A stretch of 64,000 nt of DNA from Halichondria panicea (Eukaryota > Porifera > Demospongiae > Suberitida > Halichondriidae). Of the stretch, positions 10,476 through 20,064 are shown piece after piece. The notes beneath the pieces were generated by a model. That model saw only the letters and a list, made by a program, of their open reading frames with translations, had not been told where the DNA came from and ran no database searches. How positions within the stretch are numbered: the first letter of the stretch is position 1; each line of letters begins with the position of its first letter. The position numbers and the translations under genes are program-made. The stretch spans positions 592,501 through 656,500 of the forward strand of contig NC_087377.1 in NCBI RefSeq assembly GCF_963675165.1. Direction: 5' to 3'.

Positions 10476-11879
10476 TTCACAACAGCTGCATTGTACCTCA
10501 CTCCTTGTTTTGTGTTTTTTATGCGAGTGCGCTGAATGCGCCAGGGAAAGCTTAGGTTTTCTGAATGCTTAGAAACAGACTTTTCAAATGGTACCATCAA
10601 AGTTCATGAAAGATAACATTATTTGCCAATTTAGTCCCCATGGTCCGAGGTCAAAAAATAACAAATTAAGGGCCCGGATGAAATATTGGATTGAAACACG
10701 TCATTTGAAATAAATTATATTTTTCTAAGCTTTCGAAATAATTATTATATAAAATTTTTGCCATTGAATCAACTGTTATGGCTGTTGTAAGACCCCCACC
10801 CCTCGTGAATCTTTCAGCTGTTGAAAGACACCCCCCTTCCGTTTAATTCGTGAATCTTTCAGCTGCCATAACTTAAATTCTGTGGATCGATAGTCAAACA
10901 TTTTTTGAATGCTTAGAAACACCTTTCAAATGGTATATGATAGTTTGATGTTTTTTATGCGTTGTACTCCCCCCCCCCCCTTGTGTAACAGTGTTTTTAG
11001 TGGAATAGTTATTGTTTTTTATGTGCTGTACTCCCCCCTTGTGTTGTATTTTTTATGCGAGTGCGCTGAATGCGCCAGCGAAAGTCTTAGGCTCTCTCTC
11101 GCGAGTTGGCTGAATGCGCTAGCGAACGTCTTAGGGTTGGCTGAATGCACTAGCAAACGTCTTAGGCTCTCTCTCGCGAGTTGGCTGAATGCGCCAGCGA
11201 AAGTCTTAGGCTCTCGCAAGTTGGCTGAATGCGCTAGCGAACGTCTTAGGCTCTCGCAAGTTGGCTGAATGCGCTAGCGAACGTCTTAGGCTCTCGCGAG
11301 TTGGCTGAATGCGCCACGAAAATAACCCGCTATACGATAGTTGGAATAGTTAGTATTTTTTATGCACTGTACTCCCCCCTTGCATGTGTGACGGTGTTTT
11401 GGGTTAGTTAGTGTTCACTTCTCTATAATTACATACATGCATTAATTTGGGTGACAATTTGTGGGACATTATGATCATTGACGTGTGCAATAAATGATGT
11501 ATATATACTGTGTGTGTGTGCAGGACTGAACACCAGCCCCCGGCATGTATCATGAGGGACGCTGTACAGAGATGTTAGGGCAAGTTCCTTTAATTAGATC
11601 TGAGATATTGTAATTATTTCCTTCTTCCAGGTTGTTTGTGGCTAAATGTGCTTATAGTTGCCATGGAGATGGAGATAGTAATTGACTGAAGTCATGTACC
11701 TACCTCTCGATAGAAGGAAACAAGGATTTGTCAATAATTATAGTACTGTGATAAATAAATGTTTTGTCAACTTCGATTCTCTAAGATCATAATTATTCAT
11801 AACTATACTTATACTATTGTTCTTGTTCTTACAAAACTTTAAATTATGTTACGTTGTTTCATATTAATTATATATTGAG
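10476..11879. repeat. Segmental-duplication module B, copy 1
   Basis: Follows array 1 after TTCAATAATTCACAACAGCTGC. It is repeated at 22736-24120 and 41860-43140, and in part at 59453-59780. It holds short CTGTACTCCCCCC boxes (10968, 11027, 11368) shared with the 53-bp repeats at 58640, two AAATTCTGTGGATCGA boxes, and a 40-bp GCTGAATGCGCC tandem repeat described separately. No gene was recognised. Confidence 0.75.
11046..11325. repeat. Second, unrelated ~40-bp tandem repeat (about 7 units)
   Basis: Units contain GTTGGCTGAATGCGCCAGCG then AAAGTCTTAGGCTCTCGCGA, some with an extra TCTC. The run keeps an open frame on both strands because the period is near a multiple of three only over short spans; the protein is simple sequence. 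Equivalent runs are at 23330-23570 and 42296-42590. It is different in sequence from the main 40-bp minisatellite although the period is the same. Confidence 0.85.
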
Positions 11880-13500
11880 TACAGCAGCCATTCAGTGTTA
11901 GGTAGTGCCAGACCATCAAACCATCACCTTGCCCATCCATATATACACAACCATCAACCTACACAGAGAGCATGAGAGACTTGTCACACAACATAGCTAG
12001 CTACTTATCTGTGTGTATGTGGCTCCTCCACAACCGTCAGCCTACACAGAGAGCATGAGAGACATGCCACACGACATAGCTAGCTACTCATCTGTGTGTA
12101 TGCTGTTACAGTGGCTCCTCCACACAATCAACCTACACAGAGAGCATGAGAGATACTGTACACAATGGAACTACTTATCTTTTGCTGTGAAGAGACATCC
12201 ACCTACACACCATAGAAGCCAGCCATACTTATCTTTATTGTCTCCATAGCTGCACACAAAACAATCAAGAGACACTATAAATGATAGTAGTGGGCGTTGA
12301 GATCTGAGCCCCTCCCCCACATCTCCAGTCAAGCCCCACCCCCTTCAGCACCTGCAATACATTATACAGTGATGAGGTTAGTAATCCTCCCTGGGTCCCA
12401 GAGCAGCATGGCTTGTCTGTACCTGGAGGAGAGAGGAGACAAAATCAGTGAGAGAATGGAACACTACCTATAGTACAGTAGCTAGTAGGAGGAGCTGTGT
12501 GTGTGCATTGTGGCTGCAAGAGAACAAGCAAATGCATGGTTACATTGAGAGCATCAGTTCAAACAAAACCATCCACTCCACACAATACAATACCAGCCAA
12601 TCACCACCACAGCTGACAACCATCAGCCTAGTATTATCAATACACACACAATACATAATTATAACACCAGACAACAAAATTACACCCATAGCTGTTTGTG
12701 CTGTCCAGAGAAGAGATGAGAAATTCCCACAACAACAAATCAATTCAACAGCGAAGACCACCAATTAATTCAGATCATTATTATCATCATAATACCAGAC
12801 CAGGAGTGAATGCACTTCTGACCAGACAAATCATTATAATCAAATCACACATCACCAAACCAGACTATGCAACAAAATTTCGCAACCACAACAACCAATC
12901 AAATCATCCACAGAAGGACCACCACCAGTAGTTTCCTTGCACAATATGTGGTTGCCAAAATGATGATCACCTTTGAGAAAAAATCACACACAAAACAAAC
13001 TCCAAATGCTAAAATCATAAAAAACTGTTCTAAAAATTAAATTCTACACTATTTTTTACCCCTGGGAACAGCTGTTGTTTGCTAGACTCTTCCAGGGCTT
13101 GCTGTGGAAAGCCCTTCTTGTTCACTCACTTTCTGGTCCCGTTTCTTACCATTGATTTTACTGTACGAAAATACTCCCACTCACTACTTTCAGTCTGACA
13201 TCTCTACCAATAGGTGTCAGCTGCAGCAGTCCTGCTTCTCTTGGCTGCTAAAGAATCTGGGTGGGGCTGCTACTGGACTGAAGCTAGGACGCCTTCTAAT
13301 TCCATCCACCCTCAAGGTACCCATTAGCCTAGACTCAAGTCCCCTCTTCTAAAGCGGCCTTGAATTGAGGCTAGGTACCCATATAAGCTTATATCATACA
13401 GAAATTTTTTTGATACAGACACTTGAATACTACTGTTGTTTTTATACCACCCAAAAAACACAAAATATTTATAACATGAACAAACATTTTTTAATAATAA
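11880..13500. repeat. Segmental-duplication module C, copy 1
   Basis: Starts at GAGTACAGCAGCCATTCAGTG. The first part (to about 12250) is a degenerate tandem repeat of ~95 bp containing CAACCTACACAGAGAGCATG, ACATAGCTAGCTACT and CATCTGTGTGTATG. Next comes a conserved stretch whose minus strand reads PCCSGTQGGLLTSSLYNVLQ between possible splice sites, then AT-rich sequence up to the piggyBac start. Copies begin near 24121, 26130, 43140 and 52906. No gene family was recognised. Confidence 0.7.
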
Positions 13501-13777
13501 TATAGAGCTGCAGGCATGGCCAAGAGGCCACACTGGACCACGGAGGAGGTTCTACAAGACATCTTGAATGATGAGGAACCTGCAGAGGAGTGGGAAGAGG
13601 ATATGGAAGAGGTAACAGCGGACAGGGATGAGCCTGTCATGCAGGGCAGTGACGAAGAATTTTCTGATTGGGATGAAGGTGGGGTCTAAAACTAAACTGA
13701 ATACCGATATAATTTATTACAACGTACATGTAGAAATGGAGCCCCCGTCAACAGACAGCAATCCTGCACAAGGTAAA

Positions 13778-14047
13778 TTAAATTGCGACAGTGCCAATGA
13801 AAAGGGACCTTAACGCGGCAATAATTAAATTAAGCTATAGGCCAATTTAGTAGAAATAAAAAACATGGGCAAAAATTTTTTTTTCACAGGTGCTAACTTC
13901 AACCCTTCCTCTACCTACCTGTAAAAATTTGGGTCTCTACGAAGCTTTAAACAGGTCAAGCGCGGACGTTGAAGAAACTCACCGAACGCTCATTTTGAAA
14001 TTTACTGTCTACGTGAGGGGAAATTCCCTATTATTGTTAATTATTTT
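13778..14047. repeat. ~270-bp intronic segment present in piggyBac copies 1, 3 and 4
   Basis: The second intron of the piggyBac gene contains a segment beginning AAATTGCGACAGTGCCAATG and ending in an AT-rich hairpin-like TTATTTTTAACAATAATAA. Copy 2 lacks it, going directly from the donor GGTAAAT to ATAATTATAAGGTTAAC. It is either a small insertion or a deletion in copy 2. The inner open stretch seen in the plus strand is not needed for the transposase frame. Confidence 0.55.
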
Positions 14048-14965
14048 TAACAATAATAATTATAAGGTTAACAATTTGTACCAGCTATTGATAAATCCTT
14101 TCCTAGACGACACAAGTGACGACACAAGTGACGACAACACAAGTGGTCCAAGCAACTCGTCACACGGTTTGTGCAATGTTATGAAGTACAATTACAATCA
14201 GTTAGACTACCACACAAAACTATTGTACAGGTAATTATTATTACCCTCACATTTATTTAGGCAATGAGCAACCTACCTGGAGGAGTGAATTGCACACCCT
14301 GACTATCAAGTCATTTGAGTCAACAGTAGGACCAACAGTGGACATCTCAGAGAGGCCAGAAGAAGTGTTTCTGCTATTTTTTAACAATGGTCTGCAGGAA
14401 CACATTGTGTGTGACTACGCTAGATACCGAACGTGGACTCAACTCACAGTTGAAGAGCTCCGGGCCTTCTTCGGATTCTCCATCCTCATCTTGTTTCACG
14501 AGATGATCCCTCGTACGATCGGTTAGGGAAGATCCGCCCCCTCATTGAGCACCTGGGTGAGAGGTTCGAAGCTTTGTACAACCCTACACAGAATGTAGCA
14601 GTGGACGAAGCAATGATTAAGTTTCAGGGGCGGTCTTCCCTAAAGCAATATATGCCTATGAAACCGATCAAACGGGGGATCAAGGTGTGGGTATTGGCAG
14701 ATAGTGCTAACAGCTATTTCCACAAATTTGACATATACACGGGGAAGCAAAAGAAGAGACAGGTTGGACTTGGTGAGTATGTTGTCAAAACACTTACCGA
14801 CGGGCTGAAGAAGAAAAACCACCACGTTTTCTTTGACAACTTTTTTACGAGCCCCAAACTTCTTGAAGATATGGAGAAAGATGGTATTTATGGGTGTGGT
14901 GTAGTTCGGAGGGATAGGAAAGGTTTACCACCAGGACTGAAGAAACATGGGGTGAAGAAGAGGTA

Positions 14966-15005
14966 CTATTGTGCGTGTGTGTGTATGTGTATGCTTTTGC
15001 GAGTG

Positions 15006-15065
<60 letters not shown>

Positions 15066-15080
15066 TGTGGTGTGTGTGAC
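14966..15080. repeat. GT microsatellite in piggyBac intron
   Basis: Long GT tract with a few interruptions lying between the donor GTACTATT at 14963 and the acceptor TTTGACAG at 15116. The apparent Cys/Val-rich proteins from this tract are simple-sequence artefacts. Confidence 0.9.
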
Positions 15081-15729
15081 TGTGCTAACTAAAATTATTT
15101 ATCTCACCTTTGACAGAGGAGAATCCAAGATATTCCAGAAGGGACCACTGGTGGCATGTGCATGGCACGACAGCAAGGTGCTCACGATCCTCTGAACGAC
15201 GTCGCAACCAGTAGCAACAGGATTCGTTCTCAGGCGTCAGAGAGACGGTTTAAGAATGCCTGTGAGTTGCCCTGATAGCATAATAATCTACAACAAGCAC
15301 ATGGAAGGCGTGGACAGAGGGGACCATATACGCGGATATTATTCCTGTCAAACAAGAAATCGGAAGTTCTACAAGTATATATTTTATTTCCTATTTGATG
15401 TTTCTATCATATTTTACACACTCACTAATTATACCTCCAAGCCGAATCAAAACGTAAAAGACTTCCGCCTCCAACTGGCCAAGGAGCTGATTGGTACGTA
15501 CTATTCAAGGAGACTCCCAGGCCGCTCAAGTAGAGTCCAGCGCCCTCTTCAGCTCCCTCTCAAAATGTGCCTGCAACCACCTGCAAAGAGATGTAAACGG
15601 GGATGGTGTGCGTTCTGCTGGAAGGACTCCAACAAGAGGACTGACAGATGTAACGAGTGTGGTGTCTGGCTCTGCCATGGTGGAAACCCAACATCAGACT
15701 GTTTCTATTTGTGGCATAAGAACTTGTAA

Positions 15730-17410
15730 ATATTATAATTATTATCTTATTTACTGTTTATGATAATTATTATTTATTAGTACGGCTTCATTATAGTCAC
15801 ATGATGTACGCTAATGATACACACTAATCATTATAATTATTTAAAGCAACAAAGCTACGCGTACATATATACGTACTGCATCGCTCGGTAGATTAATAAT
15901 ACACAGCCTATCACTCACCTTGTGACACGTACGTTTGGTTGACTGCTCCACCACCTGAGAATCACACGCATCTGTGATCCAGCAATACTCTGTACACACA
16001 AAGAAAGATGATGAAGGGTTCTTAGTACTACAAATTCTAGATACAATGAAAGCACCGCAGGTGCTGATGCCTCGGTGGAGATACCAAAGCTACATAACAT
16101 AAAGCTACTAATAGCTACTAATAGCACATGATAAACAATTTAATTTTGCTGAGTTGGTAATGATCGACCATGACTGTTGTTAAAAACGATTGATGCCCAA
16201 AAGTTCAAGTCTAAAGCTGCATTCAAGTAGCAGAGCCTTGCAGCTCTCTTATCACTCTTGCAGCTACCAATAGCTAGCGTTCTATAGTGCAGAGCTAACT
16301 ACTAAGTAGAGTAGCAACACTCGGTAAACAAGTTTGGCTACGTGTTCTTCTGAAAAGGCTGCAATGGCATTCCAAGTAAGCAAAACTAGGCATAACTCGA
16401 GAACGAAGCATTATTTGGCAAATCCACGAATTTAAATCCATGACTAGAAGCCTATAGAAACTCTTACTTGCACTTGATTCATCCTTGAGCAGCTGTAGCA
16501 GTCTACACACACGCACGCACGCACGCACGCACGCGCACACACACACACACACACACACAGACACACACTATCGTATACCTCGCTTGCGCATGCGCACCGA
16601 GGCTATCTGCCATTCAGGCTGTATTATTTTATCAAAGTGTATCATAGGCCCTAAAGAATATCACTACAGTCAACATACAGCTTAGGAAGCTTGGTAGAGC
16701 TGGGCCACTGCAAGTGTTTCTTCGTTCACAGTCACACACGAGATCACATTTGTATATAAGCCACACCTAGTACATACAGTACCTGCACACAAAAAAAGGT
16801 GAAGCAAAGCTTCTTAGGAGTTTAAACTCTACAGCTATGTGCTATATACCAAGCACAATAAGTATTAGACTGTATGAAGCTTCTAGAGAATCGAAAAAGC
16901 CAAGTAACAAAGTGGAATTATACACAACTACTACTTACCACTTGACAGAAGCAGATCACAGCCAAATTTTCGAGATAGTAAGCGATTCGGGCATCATCTT
17001 GTAGATCTTTGACTGATCAACTTGAGCTGCAATAATTGATCGTGTATGTACAGTCTTGTAGCACTACTAAATACACACATTATCTCGCGCTGTTTCTGCA
17101 ACACAGTGGAAAGCTCGCGATGTTTTTATAACACAGCGGAAGGCTGCAAAAAAAATCAAGTCAATCAATAAAACATGACCAAATAAACAACTACAATGCT
17201 CCACAAGGCTTCCTAGCCTAACATTCCTGCAAACATGCAAGCTACAAGCAAGCAAAGAAACTCACCTCTTCCAGCAAGACACTGAGCTTCTTCTTCAAAC
17301 GGGTCAGGTGGCATATCCGGCACCTGATCCCTTCAAACTTCAAAGGAACTGAGCTTCTGGAATTAACTGGATCTGAGAATATTTCAGGCCATTGACGTCA
17401 GAGTCTCAGT
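15730..17410. repeat. Segmental-duplication module D, copy 1 (5' part)
   Basis: The sequence after the piggyBac stop, starting ATATTATAATTATTATC, is shared with 46947 onward and 56005 onward. Copy 3 lacks about 660 bp (roughly 16050-16610) that copies 1 and 4 share. It contains a CA/GCAC microsatellite at 16503-16568 and, at 17087-17150, two units of a CTGCAACACAG repeat also found at 34389. No gene was recognised in it. Confidence 0.7.
16503..16568. repeat. CACG/CA microsatellite
   Basis: Run of CGCA units passing into CA units. It is longer in the copy at 56780-56871 and absent from the shorter copy in module D at 46947. Reading frames through it are artefacts. Confidence 0.9.
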
Positions 17411-17411
17411 T

Positions 17412-17597
17412 TCAGAGCTGGAGGTAAAGCCTTTGAAGTGATCCTTTTGACGAGGCCTTGAATTCCAATTCATTTTCAGTCCCTCTAACTCTGGGTCTTC
17501 TCTTGCTCCACTCGAAGGAAAGGCTCTTGTCCCTCAACTCTCGATCAGAGGCAAAGGACAGGGCAAGGAGGAACACATCATCTCCTTCGCTGACTTC
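17412..17597 (-). pseudogene. Exon-like segment of unknown gene next to kinase exon (copy 1)
   Basis: After the acceptor ACACTGTCAG the minus strand stays open for 61 codons, starting EVSEGDDVFLLALSFASD and continuing through LSFEWSKRRPRVRG. Copy 3 (48055-48267) has the same start but diverges after a 1-nt difference and reads on longer. It follows the kinase-like exon by about 75 bp on the same strand, but the sequence is not recognisable as kinase. The family is unknown. Confidence 0.35.
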
Positions 17598-17673
17598 CTG
17601 ACAGTGTAACGTGGGGTAATGGATGTTAGTAGATACTCTTGCACACATGCATAATTATAACAAAATTACTCAC

Positions 17674-17960
17674 TTCTGCAAACCAGCATTCTTGGTGATC
17701 GAGGACTGAGAGAGATTTCACTGGTGCATGTATAATTATAGCTCCATTAGTATGAGGACCTCGTGTACATCACTGGATATCTGCTTAGTAATGGATGAAA
17801 TGTATGTCACAGAATACGAGCAATCAGACAGAGCCTTGGTGACAGCAATCTCTTGTTTGGTGAGGTAGACGTCAGCATCATTGTTCACTGCCAGTCTCTT
17901 CAGAGCTAGCTTGCGTCCATTACTGGCTCTGACCACAAAGACGACATGCAGTAAAGCCAC
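17674..17960 (-). pseudogene. AAK1/BIKE-like protein-kinase exon, broken (copy 1)
   Basis: After CACACACTAG the minus strand encodes the N-lobe of a Numb-associated kinase. Visible are VVRASNGRKLALKRLAVNN, with the VAIK-type lysine in LALKRL, then KQEIAVTKALSDCS and the hinge-side strand SSDVHEVLILMEL. AAK1 and BIKE phosphorylate the AP-2 mu subunit in clathrin endocytosis. The glycine-loop start GGF is present in the DNA (GGTGGCTTT) but 4 extra bases before the VFVV codons put it out of frame, and this copy has a stop right after LMEL. No catalytic-loop or activation-segment exon follows. It is a kinase relic duplicated with its block; the second copy is at 48344-48617. Confidence 0.7.
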
Positions 17961-18077
17961 CTAGTGTGTGTGTGTGTGTGGGGTGAGGGGGTGAGGGAGT
18001 GTGTGAGAGAGTGTAGGTACTGTACAGTGGATTGCGCTTGCAACAGAATTTCACAATATGAAGATTATCGTTAATTT

Positions 18078-18216
18078 ATGTGTGTGTGTGTGTGGGTGGG
18101 GGGGTGGTGTGTGTGTGTGTGTGTGTGTGGGGGATGGTGTGTGTGTGTGTGGGGGGGATGGTGTGTGTGTGTGTGTGGGGGGGTGGTGTGTGCGTGTGTG
18201 TGTGGGGGGTGGTGTG
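18078..18216. repeat. GT/G-rich microsatellite
   Basis: GT tract interrupted by runs of G (GGGGGGATGGTG type). Frames on both strands (glycine/cysteine-rich or His/Thr-rich) are simple-sequence artefacts. Confidence 0.9.
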
Positions 18217-18224
18217 GGAGGATA

Positions 18225-18805
18225 ATGGCTGACAATACTTATATAGGACAGCTAGTACATTTTGCAAAAGAGCCGACTTGGCATTTATTAATTTGGCATC
18301 TCAGGCGTGTTTACTACAACAATGAGGTTGTATCCTAAACAGGTTATGAGAAGTCTCACCCAGGTAAGGCTATATGCAAGGCCAGGTCTAATCCCCCAGT
18401 CAGTGTGAAGACAACACTTCAAGAGTCAAATTAGAGTCAAATTCCCCGTACCTCCCGTGGGGGGGGGGGCAACACATTGAGAGGCATTATCACCTGATCA
18501 TGATTATACAGTATAGGTAGTTGTCACCTGAGCTGAAACGGTACTTGCTGACACAGCAGACACTGGAGTGTCCCACAATTCGTTGAGATGTCCCTGTACT
18601 GAGGGGATAGCAGCAAACACAGAGGTCAAAGTACACAGAATTGTAGGAGAGTTTGTAGCCATTCAGCTTGTTGAGATTCAGTAGCAGTAAGCTGTGCAAA
18701 TTAATGATAGGCTTTCCAATAACTATAGAATTGCATGGACAATCTCAACTATACATAAAAGTCCTACTGAAAATTAATAAGTCATCAATTATTATTGTCT
18801 AGTAA
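18225..18805. repeat. Module D, 3' part, joining to module A
   Basis: This segment with the following module A (18225 to about 19650) is present as a reverse complement at 48786-50260. It contains a minus-strand exon-like piece at 18520-18705 whose frame is broken here by one base but is open in the inverted copy (see 49788-49952), ending at a possible donor after GTTTCAGCTCAG. Its presence in both orientations shows that D and A are normally adjacent. Confidence 0.7.
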
Positions 18806-20064
18806 TATTAAAGGTAGCGCTCACCTTTCCCCTGAGTTAGAGTGTTGGTCCATTGTGTCCAGTGCACCGTGCTAGCTAGTAGGACCACTCCAATGGATGT
18901 GCTCTCAGAGTATTAGAACTGATGAATGAAGCACATGGACAGTGGGTAAAGGATCGTCAAACCATTAGACAAAATATGGATCATTTTGTAGATTTGAAGA
19001 CACAATCACACACAAGATGGAGACGGCTGGGGAGGAAAAGCGTTCACTTGTCCTTCCCTCTAGGAGCTTCAACAAGGCTGGATATCGGGTGGATACTCCT
19101 CCAAAAGACCAGCAGCAATGGATCACGAGGCAAAGAGCAGCGAAGCGAGTACAAGTGAGTGGCTAGTCATGATCAAAAGTGGACCACCTAGTATAGTGTA
19201 TAGGCTGCTTTAGATGACTGGCATTCAATATCTGCCATTACTAGTGATCAAACTATACAGCCTCTGTGACAAATGCATCCATTGCTGCACATTTGTTGAC
19301 CCGTTACTTCATTGCGTACAGTGATGGAGAGAACGAGAGGGGCGGAGTCAGTGACCAGTTGCTATGACAACATATGATGGAAGAGTTACAAGGTGACACT
19401 GTAGAGTTTGCGTACGACCCATTGGACGTCTTGCACTGCAGATAAAGGAACACAATTAAGAAATAGTGAGTACAGCCGCGTGCAGAGTGCGACTCTTTCC
19501 CCCACCAGAACTGTGATCTGAGCATGTCATGTGATAGGCCTTGTCTAGAGCTACAGAGTGCATCTCTTAGTTTTGATATTGATTGCTTTTTAGTGAAGTT
19601 ATGACCTCCTGAAAGTTGCTTAAATTATACATTTTATGGGGAAAGTGTTGTGTTAAATCAGGCCTAAGTTTGAGAGCCCCATAACTTGTGTCCGTCTCCA
19701 AGATAATGTGTGTATTTAGTAGTGCTACAAGACTGTACATACACTATCAATTATTGCAGCTCAAGTTGATTTGAAGAAATAAAAATGTTTAAGATAATAA
19801 TTGTTATGGTGGAATTATCTACTAGTGAGTGAGTGGTGTTCTCTCACTTGTTAGATTCTTGAGGGTCAGTTGTTCCCTCTGTTGGATGCTGATGATGATC
19901 CAGCCATTGGACGTCAGAGAAAAATACAATCGACCTAAGAAACAGTGAGTACTGCCGCGTGCAGAGTGTGACTCTTTCCCTGACCAAACTTTGATCTGAG
20001 CATATTCATGTGATAGGCCTTATCTAACAGTGCTTGGAATAGTTATTCGCTGTACTCCCCCCTA
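18806..20064. repeat. Segmental-duplication module A, copy 2
   Basis: Nearly identical to 3664-4938, at an offset of about 15,142 bp, with a few indels near 18920-19000. The exon-like segment METAGEEKRSL is at 19016-19153 with the same GTGAGT donor. It marks the start of the second tandem block. Confidence 0.8.

Larger units (their letters stand above)
13516..15729 (+). pseudogene. piggyBac transposase, copy 1 (disrupted)
   Basis: PiggyBac transposases cut and paste elements at TTAA. Exons are readable as 13516-13678 (acidic N-terminus, MAKRPHWTTEEV), 13734-13772, 14107-14166 (DDTSDDTSDD), 14261-14962 and 15117-15729, all with GT-AG borders. The catalytic aspartates of the DDD core are visible in VDEAMIKFQG (14604), FFDNFFTSP (14835) and GVDRGD (15313). 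The C-terminus carries a cross-brace zinc finger beginning CAFCWKDSNK. Lesions: a 130-bp deletion in exon 4 between CAT repeats, which shifts the frame to a TAG at 14524; loss of six codons after YARY; and a TGA at 15193-15195 where copy 3 has TCA. An intron at 14963-15116 is mostly a GT tract. It cannot make active enzyme as read. Terminal repeats were not identified. Confidence 0.9.

Noticed and set aside
10909-11268. 119-codon ORF and its reverse-strand counterpart at 11019-11219
   Set aside because: They are translations of the GCTGAATGCGCC tandem repeat; composition is repetitive and the frame is not kept in the copies at 23330 and 42296.
12448-12768. 106-codon ORF and similar ORFs at 24720, 26858, 43762 and 53453
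   Set aside because: They lie within duplicated module C, are Thr/Asn/Ile-rich low-complexity translations, and change length and frame from copy to copy.
14971-15195. Cys/Val-rich and His/Thr-rich ORFs in GT/CA tracts (also 16295, 18076, 46189, 56672, 60895, 62342)
   Set aside because: Simple-sequence artefacts of microsatellites, several of them within transposase introns.
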